This document shows, piece after piece, positions 1-5,724 of a stretch of 7,121 bases of DNA. This DNA is from Alphaproteobacteria bacterium (GTDB lineage Bacteria; Pseudomonadota; Alphaproteobacteria; Reyranellales; Reyranellaceae). The notes beneath the pieces are model-generated. The model had not been told where the DNA came from and searched no databases. It saw nothing but the letters and a program-made list of their open reading frames with translations. The translations under genes and the position numbers were made by a program. The number at the start of each line of letters is the position of its first letter. The first letter of the stretch is position 1. The stretch lies in contig VBAF01000305.1 of assembly GCA_005884705.1 (NCBI GenBank), forward strand, positions 1 through 7,121, in the 5' to 3' direction.

Positions 1-694
1 CGAGCAGGCCGCCCCAATTGCCCGAATGATGGCCGCCCTCGCGATAGCTGAGCTTCAGGTTGAAGTTCATGGTGCCGCGCGTGCCGCCGAAGATGCAGGG
101 CCGCCGATGATCGAGCCGAGGTCCGTCCGAGCCGATCAACGCATCGGCCTTGAGCGCGGCCTTGTTGGCCTTGCAGAACTCGGCCAGCCCCGGCGAGCCG
201 GTCTCCTCGCCGGTCTCGATCAGGATGGTCGAATTGAAGCCCAGCGAGCCGCGCTCTTCGATCACGCAGGCCAAAGCGGCGATGTTGATCGTGTGCTGGC
301 CCTTATTGTCGGCGGTGCCGCGGCCGTACATCTTCTCGCCTTCGACCACGATCTTCCACGGCGACAGGCCCTGCCGCCATTGATCCTCCTGGCCGCGAAT
401 CACGTCGCCGTGGCCGTAGGTCAGCACTGTCGGCTTGTTTTCGTCCTCGACCCGGCGGGCGATCAGGAACGGCCCGTACTCCGGCTTCGGATTGGGCAGC
501 ACGGTGCAGTCGTAGCCGAGCTTCTGCAGCGATTCGGTCATCTCGCCCGAGACGTACTCCTGCAGCGCGGGCATCGAACCCTGCTCCTGGCTGGTGGTCG
601 GGATGGCGACCCGGCGCTGGAGATCCTCCAGGAAGCCGCCCTCGTCGAAATATTTCTCTGCGCGCGCGATCGCGCCGTTTCGGGATGCGTTCAT
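1..694 (-). CDS. M20-family metallopeptidase, N-terminal part (runs off left edge)
   Basis: Translating the - strand from the ATG at 694 gives 231 residues with no stop before the window edge. The M20 (ArgE/DapE/CPG2-type) catalytic-domain motifs appear in order: HGD at residues 95-97 (metal-binding His, catalytic Asp), GTADNKG around 126-132 (bridging Asp129), ETGEETGSPG at 160-169 (general-base and metal Glu163/164), and GSDGP with Asp190. The GGTRGT and GGHHSGNWGG segments then mark entry into the lid/dimerisation domain, where the reading is cut. Such enzymes are usually two-zinc hydrolases of peptide or acyl-amino-acid amide bonds; the substrate here is unknown. No clear Shine-Dalgarno sequence precedes the ATG. 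Only 50 bp separate it from the divergent dehydrogenase start at 745. The matching C-terminal half is on the + strand at about 1002-1637, so the gene looks split by a rearrangement. Family assignment is firm; whether the 3' end is native outside the window cannot be seen. Confidence 0.88.
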   Translation of the reverse strand, partial: MNASRNGAIARAEKYFDEGGFLEDLQRRVAIPTTSQEQGSMPALQEYVSGEMTESLQKLGYDCTVLPNPKPEYGPFLIARRVEDENKPTVLTYGHGDVIRGQEDQWRQGLSPWKIVVEGEKMYGRGTADNKGQHTINIAALACVIEERGSLGFNSTILIETGEETGSPGLAEFCKANKAALKADALIGSDGPRLDHRRPCIFGGTRGTMNFNLKLSYREGGHHSGNWGGLL

Positions 695-744
695 GGGGAC
701 TAGGCTAGCAAGCCAAGCACCAAAGAACCATCGGAGGGAGCGCC
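695..744. promoter_or_regulatory. Short divergent intergenic region between M20 and dehydrogenase starts
   Basis: These 50 bp lie between two divergent start codons and would have to hold the promoters and 5' leaders of both genes. The + strand gene has a clear ribosome-binding site at 733-740. The - strand gene has none that I can recognise. No convincing -35/-10 pair is visible on either strand. That the divergent starts are preserved suggests this intergenic region was moved as a unit with both gene 5' ends. Confidence 0.35.
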
Positions 745-1047
745 ATGACGCAGGCCGGCCAAGTGGTCTTCAGCAAGATGGAAGAGGTCGTCTGGGGCAA
801 GCCCGCGGCTGACACGGTCGCCGCCCTGGCCCAGAAGCGCGGCGCCGAGCGGGTCTTCCTGATGGTGAGCGGCACGCTCAACCGCACGACCGACGAGATC
901 GACAAGCTGCGCCTGGCGCTCGGCAACAAGTGCGTCGGCACCTTCGACAAGATGCCGCCGCACACGCCGCGCAGCGCGGTGATCGCCGCCGCCGAGCAGG
1001 CGCGCGCGGCCAGATCAAAGTGCCGGAGTGGCGGCCCAAGACGCTGA
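745..1047 (+). pseudogene. Truncated iron-containing alcohol dehydrogenase / maleylacetate reductase-like protein
   Basis: The ATG at 745 has a strong Shine-Dalgarno sequence (GGAGGGAG, 733-740). The first ~88 residues resemble the N-terminal NAD(P)-binding part of the group III iron-containing alcohol dehydrogenase family, which includes maleylacetate reductases. There is an N-terminal VVF strand, an AERVFLMVSGTLNR strand-turn, and a helix SAVIAAAEQARAA at about 77-89 that normally leads into a GADxxxxxGGGS nucleotide-binding motif. That motif never appears. From codon 1012 the frame reads RSKCRSGGPRR and stops at 1047, giving 100 aa against roughly 350-390 aa for intact members. From about 1002 the DNA instead encodes the C-terminal half of an M20 peptidase in another frame. 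All metal ligands and most of the fold are absent, so this piece cannot be active. The family call rests on a short region and is less certain than the truncation itself. Confidence 0.68.
1002..1011. other. Rearrangement or chimera junction between dehydrogenase and M20 sequence
   Basis: Dehydrogenase-like coding (frame of 745) ends and M20 C-terminal coding (frame of 1002) begins within this GC-only stretch. Read one way it is gcg cgc gcg gcc (ARAA); read the other way it is gcg cgc ggc cag (ARGQ). Both readings fit their own family, so about nine bases can belong to either parent. That is what a microhomology-mediated junction looks like. Because the M20 N-terminal half is on the opposite strand, the junction is best explained as one end of an inversion. 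Confidence 0.6.
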
Positions 1048-1637
1048 CCAACTCCGTGCGGGCCGCGCTCGCCGACGTGTCGATCGATGCCGGCGAGGGC
1101 GCACCGAAGATCCATGAGGACTGGGGTGAGAAGGGGCTGACGCCGATCGAGCGGGTGTTCGGCTGGAACTCATTTGAAGTCCTCGCCTTCAAGACAGGCA
1201 ACCCCGACCGGCCGGTCAACGCCATCCCGCCGTCGGCGATCGCCTATTGCCAGTTGCGCTTCGTGGTCGGCACCGATCCGCACGACATCGTGCCGGCGCT
1301 GCGCCGTCATCTCGAGAAGCATGGCTTCGGCGATATCGAGGTCGTGCCGGCGCGCGAGGTGATCATGAATGCCACGCGGCTCGACCCGGACAATCCATGG
1401 GCCAAGTTCGCGGCCCGCTCGCTCGAGGATACCGCCGGCACCAAGCCGCACATCCTGCCCAATCTCGGCGGCTCGCTGCCCAACGAGGTGTTCACCGACA
1501 TCCTCGGCCTGCCGACCGTGTGGGTGCCGCATTCCTACGCCGCCTGCTCGCAGCATCTGGCGCCGGTGGTGCGCGAGGGCCTGCGGCTGATGACCGGGCT
1601 GTTCTGGGACTTGGGCGCGCAGGGACGGCCTGCCTGA
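1002..1637 (+). pseudogene. M20-family metallopeptidase, C-terminal part without its own start
   Basis: In this frame M20 homology begins near ARGQIKVPEW (codons from 1002) and continues to the TGA at 1635-1637, about 211 residues. Recognisable pieces are the end of the dimerisation domain (FGWNSFEVLAF, then NAIPPSAIAYCQLRFVVGTD) and the return to the catalytic domain (LPNLGGSLPNEVFTDILGLPTVWVPHSYAACSQH, REGLRLMTGLFWDLG). The nearest in-frame ATG, at 930, lies inside the dehydrogenase fragment, and codons 930-1001 give an arginine-rich stretch with no M20 character, so it is probably not the true start. The N-terminal half of what looks like the same protein is on the - strand at the left edge. 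The two parts plus about 15-20 missing residues would make roughly 460 aa, a normal length for this family. The usual HxPxE signature near the last metal-binding His is shortened to CSQHLAPV. The family is clear; pseudogene status depends on the junction being real. Confidence 0.8.
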
Positions 1638-1664
1638 CGGTCGACGAAGCCGCCGACCTGCCCG

Positions 1665-1686
1665 AGGGGCCGGCATTCCGGCTTCT
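1665..1686 (+). other. Small hairpin in the gap between the M20 and CMD genes
   Basis: The RNA would fold with a 9-bp stem (1665-1673 with 1678-1686) that includes two G-U pairs and a CATT loop. The core is GCCGG/CCGGC. No T-run follows, so it is not a typical intrinsic terminator. It sits in the 122-bp non-coding gap (1638-1759), where I see no other convincing signal except the ribosome-binding site of the next gene. In such GC-rich DNA it may be chance. Confidence 0.2.
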
Positions 1687-1759
1687 GGACGCGCCTCTTG
1701 AACCCCTTGTTGCGCCGCGGTTGGATGTCATTCAGGGTCCGCCGTTTCGAGGGGAAACC

Positions 1760-2308
1760 ATGCCGCGCATTCCGTATTTCGACGTCGAGCAGGCCGCCGG
1801 CAAGCACGCCGAGTTCCTGGAGAAGCTGAAGCCGCATCTCAACATCTACCGCATGCTCGCCAACTCCGAGGCGGGCCTGAAGGGCTTCGTGCGCATGGGC
1901 AACGCGCTGCTCTTTCGCTGCGCGCTCGATCCTGGCTTGCGCGAGCTCGCCATCGTGCGCGTCGGACGGCTGAGCCGCGCCGCCTACGAGGTCTTCCAGC
2001 ACGAGCGCATCGCCCGCGAGGCCGGCGTCGATGACGCCAAGATCGCCGCGCTGCGCGAGGCCACCATCGATTCGGCCGTGTTCACCGCCAACGAGAAGGC
2101 GGTGCTGCGCTTTACCGACGACGTGGTGCGCAACGTCAAGGCGTCGGACAAGAACCTCAAGGCCGTGCAGGCCTTCCTGACGCCGGGCGCGGTGGTCGAG
2201 CTTACGCTGACCATTGGCTACTACATGATGGTCTGCCGCTTCCTCGAGACCACCGGCGTGGAGGGCGAGGACGGCCAGGCCGAGTGGCTCAAGACGGCCA
2301 AGCTGTAA
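1760..2308 (+). CDS. Carboxymuconolactone decarboxylase (CMD/AhpD-like) family protein
   Basis: This is a 182-residue protein starting at the ATG at 1760, with GAGGGG at 1749-1754 as ribosome-binding site. The central LRELAIVRVGRLSRAAYEVFQHERIAREAGV segment (about residues 60-90) is the CMD/AhpD core helix pair, with the Y-E-x-x-x-H pattern at Tyr76, Glu77 and His81. It is followed by an ALRE...FTANEKAVLRFTDD region typical of the longer single-domain members. The thiol-redox CxxC motif of AhpD-type peroxidases is absent: the corresponding place reads LSRAAYEVFQH, and the only cysteines are Cys54 and Cys159. A peroxidase role is therefore unlikely. A decarboxylase-like or other role is possible but cannot be named. 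Only 15 bp separate its stop from the M81 gene, so the two are probably co-transcribed. The longer frame open upstream from 1247 is a shadow of the M20 gene. Confidence 0.85.
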   Translation: MPRIPYFDVEQAAGKHAEFLEKLKPHLNIYRMLANSEAGLKGFVRMGNALLFRCALDPGLRELAIVRVGRLSRAAYEVFQHERIAREAGVDDAKIAALREATIDSAVFTANEKAVLRFTDDVVRNVKASDKNLKAVQAFLTPGAVVELTLTIGYYMMVCRFLETTGVEGEDGQAEWLKTAKL

Positions 2309-2323
2309 GGTGGAGCAACCGCA

Positions 2324-3844
2324 ATGGCGTACCGTGTCCTGATCGCGCAGTTCAAGCACGAGACCAATACCTTCAGCAAATTGCCGACGACTCTCGACGA
2401 CTATCGCCGCAACTGCCTGATCGAAGGCACCGGGGCGATCGTCGGCCGCTTCAAGGGCACGGGCAACGAGATGGGCGGCTACATCGAGGCCGCCGAGAAG
2501 CACGGCTGGGAAGCGGTGTATGCGGTGGCGGCGAACGCCACACCGTCGGGCACGCTCACGAGGGAAACCTGGGAGACGATCCGCGACCAGATTCTTGCCG
2601 CAGCGAGGAGCGCCGGCAAGCTCGACGCCGTCTGCCTGTCGCTGCACGGTGCGATGGTGACTGAGACCGAGGACGATGCCGAGGGCGCGCTGCTCGAGGC
2701 GTTGCGCTCGATCGTCGGGCCCGATGTGCCGATGGTGGCGACGCTCGACCTGCATGCCAACGCCACGGTGAAGATGGCGCGCAATGCCACCGCGCTGGTG
2801 AGCTTCCGCACCTATCCGCATATCGATGGGCGGGAGCGCGCGGTGCAGGCGGCGGCATTGGTGCAGGAGGTTCTCACGGGCAAGAAGAAGCCTCGCTGCC
2901 TGCTGGTACAGCCGGCCATGCTGGAAGGCGCCGAGCACGGTCGCACCACCGCGCCGGGCATCATGCGCGATCTGCTGGCCCGAGCGGACACGTACGAGAA
3001 GGAGCCGGGCATCAACGTGGTCAGCGTTCAGGTCGGCTTTACCTGGTCGGACATCCCTTGTACCGGTCCGTCGATCGCCGTCAGCCACGAGCCGGGGGCC
3101 GAGGCGCGCGCAAAGGAGATCGCGCGCCTGCTGATCGACGAGATCTGGCGCCGCCGCGACGAGACGAGCGCGACCACTGGCTATCGGCCGATCGCCGACG
3201 GCGTCGCCGCGGCGCGGACCAAGAACGACAAGCCCGGCCCGCTGGTGATCGCCGACGGCACCGACAATCCGGGCGGCGGCGGCTACAACGACACCACGCC
3301 GGTGCTGCAGGCGCTGCTCGACGCCAAGGTCGAGAACGTGGCGTTCGGCACGATCTACGACCCGCGCACCGTGCAGCAGGCGATCAAGGCCGGCGTCGGC
3401 GCGGAGATCGATGTCGCCCTGGGCGGCCACACCGACCAGTCGATGGGCAAGCCGGTCAAGGCGAGGGCGCGGGTGCGCATGCTGTCCGACGGCGCCTTCC
3501 ACAACGACGGGCCGATGAACGCCGGCGTCGAGACCAACATGGGGCCGACCGCCGTGCTGCGCATCGGCGGCATCGACGTGGTCACCACGTCGAACCGCAT
3601 CCAGACGCTCGACCTGCAGGTCTTCCTGAGCCAGGGCATCGATCCCAGCGCCAAGGACGTGCTGGTGGTCAAGAGCGTGCAGCACTTCCGCGCCGCCTAC
3701 GGGCCGATCGCGCGCGAGATCGTGCTGGTCGATTCCGGCGGCATCTGCTCGCCCGACATCTCGCGGCTCAAGTTCAAGAAGCTGCGCCGGCCGATCTGGC
3801 CGCTCGACGGCGTCAACGATGCCTATGCCGGGACGCACGCATGA
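2324..3844 (+). CDS. M81-family metallopeptidase (MlrC / microcystinase C-like)
   Basis: This 506-residue protein starts at the ATG at 2324, preceded by AAGGTGGAG at 2307-2315. Family landmarks are the N-terminal AQFKHETNTFS (8-18), GGYIEAAEKHGWEAV, LSLHGAM (106-111), TLDLHAN (140-146) and the SFRTYPHIDGRERA segment (160-173). The acidic and histidine residues in these blocks are the likely zinc ligands. The C-terminal MlrC domain follows, with IADGTDNPGGGG (309-320), GGHTDQ around 367-372, and a conserved tail including SGGICSPDISRLKF. The length matches the family at about 490-510 aa. MlrC of sphingomonads hydrolyses linear microcystin products. Most family members lie in peptide or amide catabolic clusters with unknown substrates, and I infer the same here. 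There is no signal peptide, so it should be cytoplasmic. Its stop overlaps the next start by ATGA, indicating translational coupling. Confidence 0.92.
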   Translation: MAYRVLIAQFKHETNTFSKLPTTLDDYRRNCLIEGTGAIVGRFKGTGNEMGGYIEAAEKHGWEAVYAVAANATPSGTLTRETWETIRDQILAAARSAGKLDAVCLSLHGAMVTETEDDAEGALLEALRSIVGPDVPMVATLDLHANATVKMARNATALVSFRTYPHIDGRERAVQAAALVQEVLTGKKKPRCLLVQPAMLEGAEHGRTTAPGIMRDLLARADTYEKEPGINVVSVQVGFTWSDIPCTGPSIAVSHEPGAEARAKEIARLLIDEIWRRRDETSATTGYRPIADGVAAARTKNDKPGPLVIADGTDNPGGGGYNDTTPVLQALLDAKVENVAFGTIYDPRTVQQAIKAGVGAEIDVALGGHTDQSMGKPVKARARVRMLSDGAFHNDGPMNAGVETNMGPTAVLRIGGIDVVTTSNRIQTLDLQVFLSQGIDPSAKDVLVVKSVQHFRAAYGPIAREIVLVDSGGICSPDISRLKFKKLRRPIWPLDGVNDAYAGTHA

Positions 3845-4530
3845 AGCCCTACGTTCTTTGCCACATGGTGATGAGCGTCGACGGTCGCATCTGGGGCAGC
3901 CGCTGGCGGCCGAAGGCGAACGTCATTCCCAACCTGTTCGAGCGCCTGCACGACGAGATGGGCGGCGGCTCGTGGCTGTGCGGCCGCGTGACGGCCCAGG
4001 AATTCGCCAAGGGCAAGGGACTGGTCTATCCGCCGACCGACCAGAAGTTCGCCCGCGAGAACTGGTTCGCCACGCGCGACGCCAAGGCGTGGGGCGTCTT
4101 CCTCGACGCGCACGGCAAGGCGGTGTGGCAGCGCTCGGACATCGGCGGCGACGCGATCCTGGTCATCCTGACCGAATCGGTTGCCGATTCGCATCTGGCG
4201 GGGCTGCGCGGCGACGGCGTCTCCTACATCTTCGCCGGCAAGACCGAGATCGATCTCGCCGCTGCGCTCGAGACGCTGAACCGCGAACTGGGAATAGAGC
4301 GGCTGATGCTGGAAGGCGGCGGCGGCGCGAACGGCGCGCTGCTGCGGGCCGGGCTGGTCGACGAGCTGAGCCTGGTGATCTCTGCCGTCATCGACGGCAG
4401 CTCAGGCGCGCCGACCGTGTTCAACTCGGGCGACAAGGACCTGGGTCCGGCGCCGATCGAGAGCATGACGCTCACCAGCCACGAGGTCCTCGAGGGCGGT
4501 GCGGTCTGGTTGCGTTACAGGCTCGGCTGA
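3841..4530 (+). CDS. RibD C-terminal / dihydrofolate reductase-family oxidoreductase
   Basis: This 229-residue protein has an ATG at 3841 that overlaps the M81 stop codon. It begins with the domain's first strand and turn, VLCHMVMSVDGRIWGS (about 5-20). It ends with the diagnostic LMLEGGGGANGALLRAGLVDELSLVI segment (155-180), the NADPH-binding and subunit part shared by RibD C-terminal reductases and DHFR-like proteins. The deaminase domain of bifunctional RibD is absent and no other riboflavin gene is nearby, so a role in riboflavin synthesis is unlikely. I infer an NADPH-dependent reductase acting on a product of the neighbouring hydrolases. The ATGA overlap places it in the same operon as the M81 gene, and a strong hairpin follows eight bases after its stop. 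The fold assignment is solid; the substrate is unknown. Confidence 0.88.
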   Translation: MKPYVLCHMVMSVDGRIWGSRWRPKANVIPNLFERLHDEMGGGSWLCGRVTAQEFAKGKGLVYPPTDQKFARENWFATRDAKAWGVFLDAHGKAVWQRSDIGGDAILVILTESVADSHLAGLRGDGVSYIFAGKTEIDLAAALETLNRELGIERLMLEGGGGANGALLRAGLVDELSLVISAVIDGSSGAPTVFNSGDKDLGPAPIESMTLTSHEVLEGGAVWLRYRLG

Positions 4531-4537
4531 GCCACCG

Positions 4538-4562
4538 CGACCGGGCGCGCGTCGCCCGGTCG
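4538..4562. terminator. Perfect 10-bp hairpin between convergent genes
   Basis: CGACCGGGCG at 4538-4547 pairs perfectly with CGCCCGGTCG at 4553-4562 around a CGCGT loop. It begins eight bases after the stop of the reductase gene and lies 24 bp from the stop of the oppositely oriented IclR gene, so it could serve both as a bidirectional transcription end. Neither side has a real T-run, so it may act as a weak or Rho-assisted terminator or as a 3'-end stabiliser. Confidence 0.6.
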
Positions 4563-4586
4563 TTGGATCGCTATCGTGCCGTCGCT

Positions 4587-5471
4587 TCAGCGGCGGGCCA
4601 TCGCGGCGATCGGCGGGCGCGCGCCGTTGCCGTTGGTCATCGGACGGACCGGCGCGATCGGCGCGGTGGCGGTCGAGGGCTGTGCCGCCATGCCGGTGCG
4701 GATGTCGCGCGCCACCTTGACCAGGCGCGGGCCCCAGTCGGCCTCGAGCCGGTCGCGGCTGATCTGGTAGATCGGCGCCGAGGCGTTCACGGCATAGGCC
4801 GCGGTGCCGTCGGTGTTGCGCAGCGGCACGCCGACACCGCACAGCTCGGGCAGCCACTCGCCCCAGGTGACGCAGAAGCCGCGGTCGGCCAGCTCCTTGA
4901 ACGAGCGGTCGAGGCCGGTCTTGACCTTGGTCCAGTCGTCGCGCCAGCGGCGGCGGATCGCATCGATCTGCTTGTTGCGGTCGACGTCGGGCAGCGAGAA
5001 CAGATAGGCGCGGCCCATCGCCGTGCTCGCCATCGGCACGCGCGTGCCGACGTCGTGGGTGATCGCCACGACCGACGGTCCGCGGCAGGCCTCGAGATAG
5101 ATCATCGAATGGCGGTCGCGGCCGCCCAGCGCCGTCGAGGCGTTGAGCGCATGCGCGAGCTGCTCGAGCGGCTGACGCGAGGCGCGGCGCACATCCATGC
5201 TGGAGATCGCGGCATAGCCCAGCGCCAGGACCGAAGCGCCCAGCTCGTACTTGCGGAAGCGGCGGATGTAGTTGAGGTAGCCGAGCTCGGTCAGCGTGTG
5301 GGTGAGGCGGGCCACGGTCGGCTTGGGCAGGCCGGTGCGGTGGGCGATCTCCTGGTTGCCGAGCATTCCCTCGCCGGCATGGAAAGCGCGCAGGATGTCG
5401 AGGCCACGCGCCAGCGCCGTGACGAACTGCCGATCCTTGGCCGGCATGCCTTCGGTGAGGCCGTTCTCCAC
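4587..5471 (-). CDS. IclR-family transcriptional regulator
   Basis: Read from the GTG at 5471, this is a 294-residue protein. Residues 16-68 form the N-terminal winged helix-turn-helix (LARGLDILRAF, then NQEIAHRTGLPKPTVARLTHTLTELGYL). Residues ~75-255 form the effector-binding IclR domain, with YELGASVLALGYA, DVGTRVPMASTAMGRAYL and the GVGVPLRNTDGTAAYAVNASAP strand region. After about residue 258 comes a Pro/Ala/Thr-rich tail of ~36 residues that the family usually lacks. The start is uncertain: the good AGGAGG site (complement of 5493-5498) is 21 bases from the GTG but 9 bases from an in-frame CTG at 5483, and an ATG lies at 5447. IclR proteins typically repress or activate nearby catabolic genes. 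The convergent hydrolase/reductase operon is the natural candidate target, but the promoter facing away drives xseB, so the link is inferred. Confidence 0.93.
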   Translation of the reverse strand: MENGLTEGMPAKDRQFVTALARGLDILRAFHAGEGMLGNQEIAHRTGLPKPTVARLTHTLTELGYLNYIRRFRKYELGASVLALGYAAISSMDVRRASRQPLEQLAHALNASTALGGRDRHSMIYLEACRGPSVVAITHDVGTRVPMASTAMGRAYLFSLPDVDRNKQIDAIRRRWRDDWTKVKTGLDRSFKELADRGFCVTWGEWLPELCGVGVPLRNTDGTAAYAVNASAPIYQISRDRLEADWGPRLVKVARDIRTGMAAQPSTATAPIAPVRPMTNGNGARPPIAAMARR

Positions 5472-5483
5472 CGAGCTCTGCAG

Positions 5484-5724
5484 GGCGGCGGTCCTCCTGT
5501 GAATGGCTGTTCATTTCTGCGGACCGGAAGCTGCCATCCGTGGGAGAGCGCCGCAATGCGAGCGAGGGCGTTTTGGTATGCGAACGTGCAAGGCCGCCAT
5601 GTCCCAATTGCGGGATTCGCCTGCATGAGTTGTGCAAGCCCTAAGCTCCTCGCCGGATGGACGATTTCGACCCTGCGGTATCGGCTGTGGTACCATCGCC
5701 GACCCCTGACCAGAGGCGCGTCCC
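5484..5724. promoter_or_regulatory. Divergent intergenic region between the IclR gene and xseB
   Basis: This is 241 bp of non-coding sequence, less GC-rich than its flanks, that must contain the promoters of both divergent genes. I cannot place a confident -35/-10 pair. Visible elements are a TGAA-N6-TTCA inverted repeat at 5500-5513, next to the IclR ribosome-binding site; a near-identical direct repeat ATGCGAGCG (5556-5564) and ATGCGAACG (5578-5586), 22 bp apart; and GTGCAAG twice (5586-5592 and 5632-5638). These could be operator half-sites for the IclR protein, but each is short enough to be chance. An open frame running through here into xseB shows no recognisable protein. Confidence 0.4.
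5493..5498 (-). promoter_or_regulatory. Shine-Dalgarno AGGAGG of the IclR gene, pointing to a start upstream of the GTG
   Basis: On the - strand AGGAGG is followed by ACCGCCGCC and then an in-frame CTG at 5483-5481, a spacing of nine bases. The GTG at 5471 would be 21 bases away, too far for normal initiation. The leader codons added by CTG initiation would be only four. Either CTG is used, or another site serves GTG 5471 or ATG 5447. Confidence 0.45.

Noticed and set aside
1..13. The first 13 bases (CGAGCAGGCCGCC) recur exactly at 1786-1798, and nine of them recur at 993-1001, near the junction.
   Set aside because: These are direct, not inverted, copies within GC-rich coding sequence of unrelated genes. 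They do not fit the inversion geometry and are probably chance.
930..1637. A 235-residue open frame with an ATG at 930, as if one complete gene.
   Set aside because: Codons from 930 to about 1001 are an out-of-frame reading of the dehydrogenase fragment and have no M20 character. Only the part after ~1002 is real homology.
1535..3838. A 767-codon open frame on the - strand opposite the CMD and M81 genes.
   Set aside because: It is rich in Arg, His, Gly and Ala with no family motifs. It is the usual antisense shadow of GC-rich genes whose + strand products are clearly recognised.
5600..5724. A -35/-10 promoter for xseB, for example TTCGAC with TACCAT.
   Set aside because: The spacing is about 19 bp and the matches are poor, so it is not better than chance.
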